Assembly (NCBI RefSeq): GCF_004151105.1
Contig: NZ_PHRF01000161.1
Span: forward strand, 62,001 to 126,000
Reading direction: 5' to 3'
DNA: 64,000 nt
Source of the DNA: Streptomyces sp. L-9-10
Lineage (GTDB): Bacteria; Actinomycetota; Actinomycetes; Streptomycetales; Streptomycetaceae
The position numbers and the translations under genes were made by a program. Below, piece by piece: positions 16,529-25,649 of this stretch (position 1 is its first letter; each line of letters begins with the position of its first letter). The notes below the pieces were generated by a model that saw only the letters and a program-made list of their open reading frames with translations, made no database searches and had not been told where the DNA came from.

Positions 16529-18573
16529 CAGGTGCGGTCTCCCGGGATCGGAGGTGTCCGGCGCGGCTCGGCCACGCCGTCAGGACGGGACTCTCGGGGT
16601 GCGCTGTGCGGCGGGACGGTGCCGGTCGTGGCGCGGGTGAAGGCCTCGGCGCCGCCGACGAGCGGCAGCTTCGCGGACGTTCGGGCGAGATCGAGGGTGA
16701 GGGTCGGGGTGGTGGACGGCGGGTCGATCAGGCCCTGGTCCGTTCCGCCGATGATCAGGGCGAGCCGGTGGCCGGCGGGTACGACATGGTCGCTCGCGGC
16801 GAGTTGGACGGTGAGGGTGTACGGCTTGCCGGGGGTGAGCGGGCGGCCGTGGCCGGCCGAGGCGTAGGTGCCGAGATCGGCCCAGCCGCGGCTGAAGACG
16901 GTGTGGTCGACGTCCGCCGTCCTGGCCTCGGTCTCCCGGTAGCAGGAGCTGTCGGCGGTGGTGCTCGGGCCCCAGCAGGTGCGTTCGGTGAGGGTGGTGA
17001 TGCCCTCGCCCGCGTGCCCGTAGTCACGGATGGTGTCGGGACCGAGGTCGACGAGGACCGCGGAGAGATGGGCGGTCGAGGTGGACGGGGTGGCGGTGAC
17101 GGTCACCGTGGAGGAGCCGGAGAGCCGTAGATCGCGGCTGAGCGGCCGGGTGACGAAGCCGGACTTGGCGGTGGTGGACCGGTCGATGTCCGCGGCCCAG
17201 TCGGACTCGCTCAGGCGCGGATCGTCCGTGAAGGTCTCGGTCGTGCCGGGCCGGGCGGGGGTACGGCCGAGCGTGCCCACGCCGGGGACCTCGCCCGCGG
17301 CGGGGCGCACGGCGGTGGCGGCGGTGGCGCGCGGCGGCCACACCCTGTCGGTGGTCCAGCGGTCGGGGGCGCGCTCGATGTCCGCCATGGGCTCGCGGTC
17401 GACGCCGTTGTCGTAACCGAGCAGATAGTGGTCGAACCAGCGGTGCAGGGTGGCGACCCATTCGGTGCGGCGGAAGTCGAACGGGTCGACATGGCCGGTC
17501 TGGGAGAGCCAGATCTTGCGCTCCACGCCCGCGTCGGCGAGCGCGTCCCACCACTGGCCGAGGTGCTTGGTTCGGACGTTGAGGTCCTGCATGCCGTGTA
17601 CGGCGAAGACGCTGGCCCTGACGTTGCCGGCGTTCCGTACGTAGTCGCGCTCGCTCCACAGCCGGGTCCAGTCGCCGGTGCGCGGCGCTTCGTCGATCAG
17701 CCGCTGCTGAACGGCCTGGCAGCGGTCGCGGGCCTCGGGGCTCTCCACGTAATCGGAGAGCCATTCGGGCCCCGAGTCGTAGAGGGGGGCGCCCTGGGCG
17801 AAGTAGTAGTCGTACCAGGAGCTGATCGCGGCGATCGGGACGATGGTCCTGAGCCCCTTGACGCCGGTGGCGGCGACGCCGTTGGCGATGGTGCCGTCGT
17901 AGCTCTTGCCGATCATGCCGGTGGCGCCGGTGGTCCAGGAGGCCCGTACGGGGTCGGTGCCGGTACGGCTGCCGTACGCGCGGGCGCGGCCGTTGAGCCA
18001 GTCGACGACGGCCTTGGCCGACAGGACGTCGGAGCGTCCGCCGACGTCGGCGCAGCCGTCGGAGCGGTTGGTGCCGGTCAGGTCGACGGCGACGAAGGCG
18101 TAGCCGCGCGGCACGAAGTAGTTGTCGTAGTGCAGCGGGAAGCCGGCGGGGTCGCCGTTCGCGTCATAGGTCTTCTTCTGGCTCTCGTTGCCGCGTCCGC
18201 AGCAGGAGTAGTACGGGGAGGCGTCCATGATCACGGGGATCTTCCGGCCCGACCGCGCGGCCTCGCGGGGCCGTACGACATCGACGGCGACCCGGTCGGT
18301 GCTGCCGTTCGCGTCGCCGTCGATCCCGGTGTCCACCCAGACGGACTCCCGGATGGCGTTCTCGTAGGAGTAGACGGGCTCGCTCCGGCGCGGGGGCGGC
18401 CCGGCCGTCGCCGCCGGCCGCGAGCTCTGCGCCTCCTGAGCCGCCGACGCGCCGTGCGCCGCTTGTGCTCCCTGGGCTCCCGTCGGCGTGAGCAATACCC
18501 CCAGCAGCGCCGCGGAGGCTGCCGCGACCAGCGTTCTGCATGACCAGCGGGCGCCCCGCGCACGGATCTCCAT
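16528..18573 (-). CDS. secreted Xaa-Pro dipeptidyl-peptidase, CocE/NonD (S15) family
   Basis: A 681-residue exported serine hydrolase. After a signal peptide and a long Ala/Gln/Ser-rich linker comes an alpha/beta-hydrolase core with the nucleophile in GMIGKSYDGT (Ser at about 228), an Asp in HGMQDLNV and a His in SQTGHVDP. The C-terminal jelly-roll domain (TETFTDDP onward) is typical of the PepX/CocE class. It is likely to release Xaa-Pro dipeptides; cocaine-esterase-like acyl hydrolysis is an alternative. The start at 18573 (MEIRARG) lacks a clear SD. It heads a two-gene operon with the M14 peptidase and is divergent from the M1 peptidase, so 16-20 kb is an exopeptidase block. Confidence 0.88.
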   Translation of the reverse strand: MEIRARGARWSCRTLVAAASAALLGVLLTPTGAQGAQAAHGASAAQEAQSSRPAATAGPPPRRSEPVYSYENAIRESVWVDTGIDGDANGSTDRVAVDVVRPREAARSGRKIPVIMDASPYYSCCGRGNESQKKTYDANGDPAGFPLHYDNYFVPRGYAFVAVDLTGTNRSDGCADVGGRSDVLSAKAVVDWLNGRARAYGSRTGTDPVRASWTTGATGMIGKSYDGTIANGVAATGVKGLRTIVPIAAISSWYDYYFAQGAPLYDSGPEWLSDYVESPEARDRCQAVQQRLIDEAPRTGDWTRLWSERDYVRNAGNVRASVFAVHGMQDLNVRTKHLGQWWDALADAGVERKIWLSQTGHVDPFDFRRTEWVATLHRWFDHYLLGYDNGVDREPMADIERAPDRWTTDRVWPPRATAATAVRPAAGEVPGVGTLGRTPARPGTTETFTDDPRLSESDWAADIDRSTTAKSGFVTRPLSRDLRLSGSSTVTVTATPSTSTAHLSAVLVDLGPDTIRDYGHAGEGITTLTERTCWGPSTTADSSCYRETEARTADVDHTVFSRGWADLGTYASAGHGRPLTPGKPYTLTVQLAASDHVVPAGHRLALIIGGTDQGLIDPPSTTPTLTLDLARTSAKLPLVGGAEAFTRATTGTVPPHSAPRESRPDGVAEPRRTPPIPGDRT

Positions 18574-18761
18574 GGGGCGGAAGGTACCCCCGTCAACTCG
18601 CGCGCAAAAGAGGGCAGTCGTGGGAAGCGAGGGGCGGGCGGGGCCCGTACGGGATGTCCGCCGCATGGCAATCATGTGACATAACGGGCCATGAACATGA
18701 CCATCCGGCGATGTGCTCAATAGGGTCAGGAGATCTTTGATCCCCAGGATTTGGAGCACCC

Positions 18762-20435
18762 GTGCACCGCAGATTCATCGTTCCGGGCGTCCTCGCGGCT
18801 TCGCTTCTGCTGGCGATCCCGGCATCCGCCGCGGACTTCTCCCCGGGCGCCCCGGGCATCGGCGACCCCTATTACCCGGCCAGCGGCAACGGCGGATACG
18901 ACGTGTCGCACTACGACCTCAGGCTCACCTACCAGCCCGCCACCGATCTGCTCCAGGGCACGGCGACCCTCCTCGCCACGGCCCGGCAGGACCTCTCCCG
19001 CTTCCATCTCGACTTCGGGCTGGCGGTCGAGGAGGTCAGGGTGAACGGGCGGAAGGCGGCGTTCGCCGCCACCGGCGGCCAGGAGCTGGAGATCACCCCG
19101 GCCACGCCGCTGACGAAGGGTCAGCCTGCCTCGGTGGTGGTGCGGTACGCCGGCAAGCCGTCCGAGCTGAAGATCGACGGTTATACGGCCTGGCAGCGCA
19201 CCCCGGACGGCGGGGTCGCGGCCCAGGAGCCGGAGTCGGCGGTGTGGTGGTACCCGTCCAATGACCATCCGCTCGACAAGGCGACATACGACATCTCGGT
19301 CTCGGTGCCCGACGGCACCCAGGCGATCAGCAACGGCGTTCTCCAGTCGCGGAGTTCGAAGCTCGGCTGGACCCGCTACAACTGGCGTTCCAACAAGCCG
19401 CAGGCCACGTATCTCACGACGCTGGCCGTCGGTGAGTTCGACATCACCACCGACAGGACCGCGGACGGGCTGCCGATCCTCAACGCGTACAGCAAGGACC
19501 TCGGGGACAACGCGGGGGCGGCGCGGGCGAGCGTGGAGCGGACCGGTGAGGTGGCGGAGTGGCTGACCGGTGTCTTCGGCCCCTACCCGTTCAACGCGCT
19601 CGGCGGTTACGTGCCCAATGTGACCAGCGGCTTCGCGCTGGAGACGCAGACGCGGCCCTTCTACAGCCCGAAGCAGTTCGCGAACGGCGCGAACGTCTCG
19701 GTGGTCGTCCATGAGCTGGCGCACCAGTGGTACGGCGACAGTGTCTCGGTCCGCGGCTGGAAGGACATCTGGATCAACGAGGGCTTCGCCCGCTACAGCC
19801 AGTGGCTGTGGTCGGAGAAGGAGGGCGAGGGCACCGCGCAGGAGCTGGCCGACTATCTGTACGCGCGGTACCCGGCCGACGACGCGTTCTGGACGGTGAA
19901 GCCGGGCGACCCGGGCCCGGACAACCAGTTCCACGGCGCGGTCTACGACCGTGGCGCGCTGGCTCTCCAGGCGCTGCGGAACAGGATCGGGGACGAGGAC
20001 TTCTTCGCGGTCCTGAAGGGCTGGCCGGCCGAACACGCCTATGGAAACGCCTCCGTGAACGACTTCGTGACCTACGCGGAGCGGATCTCGGACACGCCGC
20101 TCGCCGGGCTCTTCGACACCTGGCTCTTCCAGCCGTCGAAGCCCGCCGGCGGGGCCGCCGCGCCACGGCGGGTCCCGTACGGTCCGACGCGGCGCCGGAG
20201 CGGCCCGCGTCCTGGCAGCGGATCGCCGCCACGAACACGATCCACGAGCGCTGACGGCGGCCCTCCCGCCCCGCCGCCGACCTGCCCCACCGCCGTGCCG
20301 TGCCGCCCTTCCCGGGTGGCACGGCACACTGCTTTCCCTGCTGGGGCGGGCATGGAAGCGCTCTCAGGAATTCTCCGGGAGCGGCTAGGCTGGAGGTTGT
20401 CCTGTCCGTTGTACGACGAGGAGCGCCCGTTTTGA
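18762..20435 (+). CDS. secreted M1-family aminopeptidase, apparent 3' frameshift
   Basis: An exported zinc aminopeptidase. The GTG start has GGAG five bases upstream. The signal peptide runs to about residue 23 (IPASA). The gluzincin motif is HELAH at 317-321 with the third ligand in INEGF (E340). Homology-like sequence runs to LFDTWLFQPSKP near 20140. There the frame changes: the expected tail, ending SWQRIAATNTIHER and a stop at 20254, is encoded one base earlier, which fits a one-base loss within about 20135-20175. The literal frame instead continues through low-complexity sequence to a TGA at 20433-20435 that overlaps the lacI TTG start. Whether this is a natural mutation or a base-calling error cannot be told. 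Confidence 0.82.
   Translation: MHRRFIVPGVLAASLLLAIPASAADFSPGAPGIGDPYYPASGNGGYDVSHYDLRLTYQPATDLLQGTATLLATARQDLSRFHLDFGLAVEEVRVNGRKAAFAATGGQELEITPATPLTKGQPASVVVRYAGKPSELKIDGYTAWQRTPDGGVAAQEPESAVWWYPSNDHPLDKATYDISVSVPDGTQAISNGVLQSRSSKLGWTRYNWRSNKPQATYLTTLAVGEFDITTDRTADGLPILNAYSKDLGDNAGAARASVERTGEVAEWLTGVFGPYPFNALGGYVPNVTSGFALETQTRPFYSPKQFANGANVSVVVHELAHQWYGDSVSVRGWKDIWINEGFARYSQWLWSEKEGEGTAQELADYLYARYPADDAFWTVKPGDPGPDNQFHGAVYDRGALALQALRNRIGDEDFFAVLKGWPAEHAYGNASVNDFVTYAERISDTPLAGLFDTWLFQPSKPAGGAAAPRRVPYGPTRRRSGPRPGSGSPPRTRSTSADGGPPAPPPTCPTAVPCRPSRVARHTAFPAGAGMEALSGILRERLGWRLSCPLYDEERPF
20353..20368. promoter_or_regulatory. LacI-type operator upstream of the regulator gene (imperfect)
   Basis: TGGAAGCGCTCTCAGG shares the AGCGCTCTCA core with the two better palindromes at 23870 and 24034. 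It matches the 24034 site at 12 of 16 positions. It lies about 65 bp before the regulator start, consistent with autoregulation. Confidence 0.55.
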
Positions 20436-21472
20436 CCGAGCCGTTCCCTGGGGCCCGCCCCACTCTGGAAGCCGTCGCGGCGCTCGCCGGTGTCTCCCGG
20501 GCCACGGCCTCCCGGGTCGTCAACGGCGGGGCGGGGGTGCGACAGCCGCTGGTCGAGAAGGTGCGACGGGCGGTCGAGGAGCTGGGCTACGTACCGAACC
20601 ACGCGGCACGCACGCTGGTCACCCGGCGTACCGGCGCTGTCGCCGTGATCATCGCCGAGCCGGAGATCCGGATCTTCTCCGACCCGTTCTTCTCCCAGCA
20701 GATCCGTGGTATCAGCAAGGAACTGACCGCGCACGACTACCAGTTGGTGCTGCTGCTGCTCGAAGGGCCCGGCGACTACGACCGGATCGCCCGCTATCTG
20801 GCGGGCGGCCATGTCGACGGCGCGCTCGCCTTCTCGCTGCACACCGACGATCCGATCCCGGAGATCACCCGGCGGGCCGGGATGCCGACGGTCTACGGCG
20901 GCCGGCCGGGCTGGACCAAGGCACCGGACCACCGGGCCGTGCCGTATGTGGACGCCGACAACCGCGGCGGGGCCCGGGAGGCCGTGCGGTATCTGCGGGA
21001 CCTCGGGCGGCGGCGGATCGCGCATATCGCGGGGCCGCGCGACCAGACCTCGGCCACCGACCGGCTCGACGGCTACCGCGATGTGCTGCTGGACGAGGAT
21101 CCCGCGCTGATCGCCGAGGGGGCGTTCACCGAGGAGAGCGGGGCGCGGGCGATGACCACACTGCTGGAGCGGTGTCCCGATCTGGACGCGGTGTTCGCCG
21201 CCAACGATCTGATGGCCTCGGGCGCGCTGCGGGTGCTGAAGGAGCGCGGGATCGCGGTGCCGGACGAGGTGGCGCTGGTGGGGTTCGACGACATGGACTC
21301 GGTCGCCGGGGTCACCGACCCGCCGCTGACCACCGTCCAGCAGGACATCGAGGGGCAGGGCCGGCTGATGGCGCGGCTGCTGCTGCGCGGGCTCGACCGT
21401 GAGCGCGAGGGCGAGGAGGCCCCGGCGTCGGTGATCACCCCGACCACGCTGGTACGGCGGGCCTCGGCCTAG
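20432..21472 (+). CDS. LacI-family regulator of the beta-glucan locus
   Basis: A 346-residue repressor. The N-terminal HTH reads TLEAVAALAGVSRATASRVV with the NGGAGVRQPLVEKVR hinge-side helix, and the periplasmic-binding-protein-like sugar domain covers about residues 65-340 (VAVIIAEPEIRIFSDPFF, then FAANDLMASGALRVLKERG). The start is a TTG at 20432 with GAGGAG eight bases upstream; no in-frame ATG or GTG has an SD. It stands tail-to-tail with the GH81 gene. Operator-like sites in front of itself, GH81 and the transporter operon suggest it represses all three until a beta-glucan oligosaccharide binds (inference by analogy with CebR/BglR). Confidence 0.92.
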   Translation: MTEPFPGARPTLEAVAALAGVSRATASRVVNGGAGVRQPLVEKVRRAVEELGYVPNHAARTLVTRRTGAVAVIIAEPEIRIFSDPFFSQQIRGISKELTAHDYQLVLLLLEGPGDYDRIARYLAGGHVDGALAFSLHTDDPIPEITRRAGMPTVYGGRPGWTKAPDHRAVPYVDADNRGGAREAVRYLRDLGRRRIAHIAGPRDQTSATDRLDGYRDVLLDEDPALIAEGAFTEESGARAMTTLLERCPDLDAVFAANDLMASGALRVLKERGIAVPDEVALVGFDDMDSVAGVTDPPLTTVQQDIEGQGRLMARLLLRGLDREREGEEAPASVITPTTLVRRASA

Positions 21473-21526
21473 GGCCTGTCTTCCAAGTAGCGCCGCCAGG
21501 CAGGCGGGACTTTGAAGACAGGCCCT
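21471..21526. repeat. 56-bp palindromic element (MITE-like or terminator)
   Basis: Perfect 13-bp terminal inverted repeats (AGGGCCTGTCTTC and complement) enclose 30 bp with further partial complementarity. It begins inside the lacI stop codon and could form the terminator for the convergent lacI and GH81 genes. The left arm is repeated near 14064, which suggests a dispersed element rather than a gene-specific terminator. Confidence 0.65.
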
Positions 21527-21578
21527 GGCCGGGCCCGCCGTCCCGGGTCCGCCCGCAGGGTAGCGGGCGGTCCGACGA

Positions 21579-23834
21579 CTACTTCGTCGCTGTCGAGCGG
21601 GCCGGTACGTCGAGCGTCGTACCGTCCGAGAAGGTGACGGTCCGCGCCGCCGACTCGAAGTTGTGCGCCGCGTAGGTGCGTACGCCGCCCTTGCTGAAGA
21701 CGGCCGAGGACGGGACGGACCCGGTCACCGTCGCGTCGGGGGCGCCGAGCGCGTCGAGCGTGGCGATCCAGTGGTAGGTGTGCGCCTTGGACTCACCCGC
21801 CTCGGGGGTGTATCCCGCGTTGCCCGCGTCCCACTTGGCCTTGGCACCCGCCGGATCGGCGAGGGCCTCGAACTCCCAGAGAATGTCGCGCCATTCGACG
21901 GCCGGGCCGCCGTTCTCCCGTTCCAGCTCGGCGAGATTGCGCTGGATCGCGGCCTTCTCCCGGCCCAGATGCAGTGAACCGCCGGTCACGGGGAGGACGT
22001 TGATGCCGTGGATCTCCTCGGGGTTGGCGGTCCACCAGGTGGAGTACGCGGCGCCGCTGCCCCACACCATGCCGGCCGTGTCATGGCCGAAGGAGGACGG
22101 GAAGACCTCCTCGTCGGCGTCGAACCAGTACTGGGCGATCGCCTCGGACTCGGTGGCCAGCAAGTAGCTTCCCAGATCGCGCAGTTCGGCGTCGCCGGTC
22201 GCGGAGCCCCACAGGACGAGCGCGGCGCTGAGGTTGGTGGACTCCGACGACGACTCCTGGTTGTTGCCCGCCGCGAACCCCTGGTGCCCGGAGGCCCAGC
22301 TGTGGCCCGCGTACACGTCGAAGCCGCGCAGGAAGGGGAAGGCGGTGTCGGTGCGGCTGGGGTTGGCGGCGTCACGGACCAGCGTCTTCACCATGCCGCC
22401 CCAGGCGGAGTCGGCGGCCCACCCCTGGTCGTACTGGGCGACGATCGCCGCCGCGTACACGTAGTAGCTGTAGTGGAAGTGGTGGTCGTTGAGTTCCGTG
22501 TCACTGCCGTAGGACGCCGGGTAGCCGATCAGCGTCTTCCAGTCCTTGTCGTACGAGAACTCACTCGCGCCGCCCGCCGTGAACCACTCCTCCAGCCGGC
22601 TCTTGAGCAGTCCGAGGAGCTTGTCGCGGGTCGCGCTCTCACCGATCTGGTCGGCCATGGGCACGAGTTGGGCGAGCTTGCCCAGTGCCTTTCCGGTCCA
22701 GTACGTGTCGGTCGCGCCCGAGAACGGATCGCCCGCGCCCGCCACCTCGTCCAGATAGCCCTTGAGCCGCGTCTGGTCGACACCGCTCGACTTCGGCAGC
22801 GCGGGCAGCACCCCGGAGGACGCCTGGGAGGTGGTGAAGGAGGCGGACTCGCGGACCTTCATCGTGCCGCGCGGTGAGACATAGGTGTACGGGGTCAGCG
22901 CGTCGGTGGTGTTCAGCCACTGGTGCCGGTAGAGGGCCTGGAGGGTGCCGGTCTCGGTGCCCTCCTGGGGATCGGTGGTGAGGCTGTAGGTCGCCTTGAC
23001 CGTGCCGCCCTCGGTGCTCCAGCTCACCTTCGAGCCGGTGACGAAGCTGTACGCGTACTTCTTGTACGTGGCGAGCGCGTCGGTGGACGGGAGGACCGCG
23101 AGCGAGAAGTAGTCGGCGCCGCCGAGCCCGGCCGTCACGGTGGATCCGGAGACGGCCCAGTCGCTGCCGGACGGGGCGAACAGGGCGTAGTGGTGGCCCG
23201 CGACGGTGATGCCGAGAACGTTGCCGTCGTCGGCGAAGACAGCGGGCGCGGCGGCGGTGGTGATCCGCGCGTCGCCGCCCGAGCCCTTGGCGTAGACGAA
23301 GGGCAGACCGTGGCCGATGGTGGTCCGCAGGGTGCGGGCACCGTCGGACCAGTACGGTGTCACGGTCCAGTCCGACCAGGCGTCGGCCTTGGTGTCCGGC
23401 GAGTTGAGCCCGGTCAGGCCGAGGGTGAGATCGGCCTTGTGGGCGTATTCGTACTGGCGGCCGTCGCCGACGATCGCCGGAGTGGTCGGATAGCCGACCT
23501 CCAGACCGCCCGCCGTCGCCTGATAGGTGAGGGGGTGGCCGTACATGGGGGTGGAGTACGGATTGTCGCCGTACCGCTGGAAGGCCAGCGAGGACCACCA
23601 GTCGTTGGTGGGCAGCGGCCGGGCGCGCGCGGCCTCGGTCACCTTCGGGGTGACGGGAGTACCGGTGTTGGTGGTGGGGCCGGATGTGCCGGCGGGCCTG
23701 CTGTCCGAGTAACTGCCGGAGCCGACAGGCACGTTGGCGGCCATCGCCGGGGACGCGGCGGGGCCCAGGCCGACGGCGGCCAGGGCGGTGGCCAGAATCA
23801 GCGCCGAGGCGGGTCTGGCGCGGGAGACGGACAT
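21579..23834 (-). CDS. secreted GH81 endo-1,3-beta-glucanase
   Basis: A 751-residue exported glycoside hydrolase that should cut internal beta-1,3 bonds of laminarin, curdlan or fungal wall glucan. The signal peptide ends near PAMA (residue 32). GH81 hallmarks are RPLPTNDWWSSL near the start of the mature protein, then NDHHFHYSYYVYA, then SWASG and GNNQESSSESTNLS with the catalytic Glu region. Length fits a single GH81 module without an added carbohydrate-binding domain. ATG at 23834 has GAGG eight bases upstream. It is divergent from the solute-binding-protein operon, with operator palindromes in the shared region. Confidence 0.92.
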   Translation of the reverse strand: MSVSRARPASALILATALAAVGLGPAASPAMAANVPVGSGSYSDSRPAGTSGPTTNTGTPVTPKVTEAARARPLPTNDWWSSLAFQRYGDNPYSTPMYGHPLTYQATAGGLEVGYPTTPAIVGDGRQYEYAHKADLTLGLTGLNSPDTKADAWSDWTVTPYWSDGARTLRTTIGHGLPFVYAKGSGGDARITTAAAPAVFADDGNVLGITVAGHHYALFAPSGSDWAVSGSTVTAGLGGADYFSLAVLPSTDALATYKKYAYSFVTGSKVSWSTEGGTVKATYSLTTDPQEGTETGTLQALYRHQWLNTTDALTPYTYVSPRGTMKVRESASFTTSQASSGVLPALPKSSGVDQTRLKGYLDEVAGAGDPFSGATDTYWTGKALGKLAQLVPMADQIGESATRDKLLGLLKSRLEEWFTAGGASEFSYDKDWKTLIGYPASYGSDTELNDHHFHYSYYVYAAAIVAQYDQGWAADSAWGGMVKTLVRDAANPSRTDTAFPFLRGFDVYAGHSWASGHQGFAAGNNQESSSESTNLSAALVLWGSATGDAELRDLGSYLLATESEAIAQYWFDADEEVFPSSFGHDTAGMVWGSGAAYSTWWTANPEEIHGINVLPVTGGSLHLGREKAAIQRNLAELERENGGPAVEWRDILWEFEALADPAGAKAKWDAGNAGYTPEAGESKAHTYHWIATLDALGAPDATVTGSVPSSAVFSKGGVRTYAAHNFESAARTVTFSDGTTLDVPARSTATK

Positions 23835-23869
23835 GGACGGCACCTCGAAGACATGGGGGGCAAGGGCGT

Positions 23870-23885
23870 CCGAGAGCGCTCTCAG
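23870..23885. promoter_or_regulatory. LacI-type operator for the GH81 gene
   Basis: The 12-bp perfect palindrome GAGAGCGCTCTC (23872-23883) lies 38 bp before the GH81 start codon. Same core as the sites at 20353 and 24034. Confidence 0.8.
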
Positions 23886-23942
23886 ATGGCACGAAACGTA
23901 AAACTCCTGAAACAGAAGTGTCAATACGTCTGGCACGGAAGG

Positions 23943-23966
23943 CAGTTCAAGGCGAGCCTTGAACTG
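23943..23966. promoter_or_regulatory. unassigned 24-bp palindrome between GH81 and the ABC operon
   Basis: CAGTTCAAGGC, two bases, then its perfect reverse complement. It is unlike the LacI-type sites and sits midway between two divergent promoters. It may be the site of a second regulator. Confidence 0.6.
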
Positions 23967-24033
23967 ACCGGCAGCCGTTATGTGTTCGAGTCTTGACGAA
24001 GGGTGGCAGGCCGGGGCACGCTCCAGCCATCTC

Positions 24034-24049
24034 TTGAGAGCGCTCTCAA
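24034..24049. promoter_or_regulatory. LacI-type operator for the transporter operon
   Basis: TTGAGAGCGCTCTCAA is a perfect 16-bp palindrome located 50 bp before the solute-binding protein start. It is the best copy of the three related sites in this locus. Confidence 0.85.
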
Positions 24050-24099
24050 CTGCCTCTCGCGGGTACTCCGTTGTATTCCGAAGCCAAGGGAGGCTTCCC

Positions 24100-25404
24100 A
24101 TGCCCAACGCCCGAGCCGCCAGGAGGGCCGCAGTCCGTCTCGGTGCGGTCGTGCTCTCCGGGGCACTCCTCGCCGCGTGCGGATCCGGTTCCTCGGGGGG
24201 AACCTCCGACAGCGCGGGTGGCAAGGTCACGCTGACGGTCGACCTCTTCGGATCGTTCGGCTACAAGGAGGCGGGACTCTACGCGGAGTACCAGAAACTC
24301 CACCCGGACATCACGATCAAGCAGAGCGACACCGAGGACGAGGCCGACTACTGGAAGTCGCTCCAGACCCGGCTGGCCGGCGGGGGCGGGCTCGGCGACG
24401 TCCAGGGCGTCGAGGTGGGCCGGATCGCCTCGGTCACCCAGCAGCAGTCCGACAAATTCGAAGACTTGAAGCAGTACGGCGCGGACAAGCTGAAGGACCA
24501 GTTCGCCGAAGCCAAGTGGTCCGCCGCCACGACGGAGGACGGCCGGATCCTGGGGCTCGGCACGGACGTCGGGCCCGAGGCGATGTGCTACCGCACGGAT
24601 CTGTTCAAGCAGGCGGGGCTGCCGACGGACCGTGACGAGCTGAGCCAGAAGTGGTCCACCTGGGACGGCTATCTCGCCCTCGGCGAGGAGTACAAGAAGA
24701 AGTCGCCCGCGAAGGGCGCCTGGATCGACAGCATCGGCAGCCTCTTCTCGATCATGATCGGCCAGGAGGAGGAGCGGTACTACGACGCCTCCGGAAAGCT
24801 GATCTACGAGAACAACCCTGCCGTGAAGACCGCCTGGGACACCTCGGTGGAGGCCGCGGAGTCCGGGCTGAGCGCCAAGCTCGACCAGTGGTCGCCGCAG
24901 TGGAACCAGGCGTTCGCGGCCGGCTCGTTCGCCACCATTCCGTGCCCCGCCTGGATGCTCAGCTACATCAAGGGCCAGGCAGGGGAGACCGGTTCGGGCA
25001 AGTGGGACATCGCCAAGCTGCCCGGCGGCGCGGGCAACTGGGGCGGCTCGTATCTCTCCGTCCCGCGTGCCGCCAAGCACAAGAAGGAGGCGTACGAGCT
25101 GATCGAGTGGCTGACCGCACCCGAACAGCAGGCCAAGCTCTTCCAGAAGCAGGGGCTCTTCCCGTCCGCCACGGGCGCCATCGACAAGGTCTCGGGCGCC
25201 AAGGACCCGTACTTCTCGGACGCGCCGATCGGCCAGATCTTCGGTGACGCGGCCAAGGCCTCCCCCGTGCAGGTCCTCGGGGTCCATGACGCCAATGTCA
25301 ACCAGCAGATCACCAACGCGCTGAGCGAGGTGGAGCGCAAGGGCACCTCGTCCGACAAGGCGTGGTCCACCGCGAAGAAGGGCGTCGACAACGTCATCGG
25401 CTGA
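24100..25404 (+). CDS. sugar ABC transporter solute-binding lipoprotein
   Basis: A 434-residue extracellular lipoprotein of the carbohydrate-uptake (CUT1) binding-protein family. The signal sequence ends with the lipobox LAAC at about residue 27, followed by a Gly/Ser-rich linker. The body contains VDLFGSFGYKEAGLYAEYQK and the typical KEAYELIEWLTAPEQQAK segment. ATG at 24100 has AAGGGAGG six bases upstream. It is the first gene of the uptake operon; the two permease genes follow, and no ATPase gene is present. In Streptomyces a shared MsiK-type ATPase usually serves such systems. Likely ligand: laminari-oligosaccharides (inference from GH81 and GH1). Confidence 0.9.
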   Translation: MPNARAARRAAVRLGAVVLSGALLAACGSGSSGGTSDSAGGKVTLTVDLFGSFGYKEAGLYAEYQKLHPDITIKQSDTEDEADYWKSLQTRLAGGGGLGDVQGVEVGRIASVTQQQSDKFEDLKQYGADKLKDQFAEAKWSAATTEDGRILGLGTDVGPEAMCYRTDLFKQAGLPTDRDELSQKWSTWDGYLALGEEYKKKSPAKGAWIDSIGSLFSIMIGQEEERYYDASGKLIYENNPAVKTAWDTSVEAAESGLSAKLDQWSPQWNQAFAAGSFATIPCPAWMLSYIKGQAGETGSGKWDIAKLPGGAGNWGGSYLSVPRAAKHKKEAYELIEWLTAPEQQAKLFQKQGLFPSATGAIDKVSGAKDPYFSDAPIGQIFGDAAKASPVQVLGVHDANVNQQITNALSEVERKGTSSDKAWSTAKKGVDNVIG

Positions 25405-25449
25405 CATCGACAACGTCATCGGCTGACATCGGCATCGCCGTCGGCTGAT
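25384..25449 (+). repeat. three 22-bp tandem units over the stop codon of the binding-protein gene
   Basis: Units at 25384-25405, 25406-25427 and 25428-25449 each end in a CGGCTGA sequence. The first contains the actual stop codon. Units 1 and 2 differ by one base; unit 3 is more diverged. Confidence 0.8.
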
Positions 25450-25649
25450 CACCGCATCAGCCGAAGCGGTCGCCGGAGGCAGGCACCGGGCGGATTCCAC
25501 ATCTCGTCCCCGCACGGCGCCTGCCCCCGGTCCCGGTCCCGTCCCTTCCCCCGGCGTGTCACGAACGTCCCGCCCGGCTCGCGACGCCCCGCGGACGGAC
25601 GGCCCCATGCGCGCCACACGCCCCAGCCCACGCTTCCGAAGGCCGTTCC

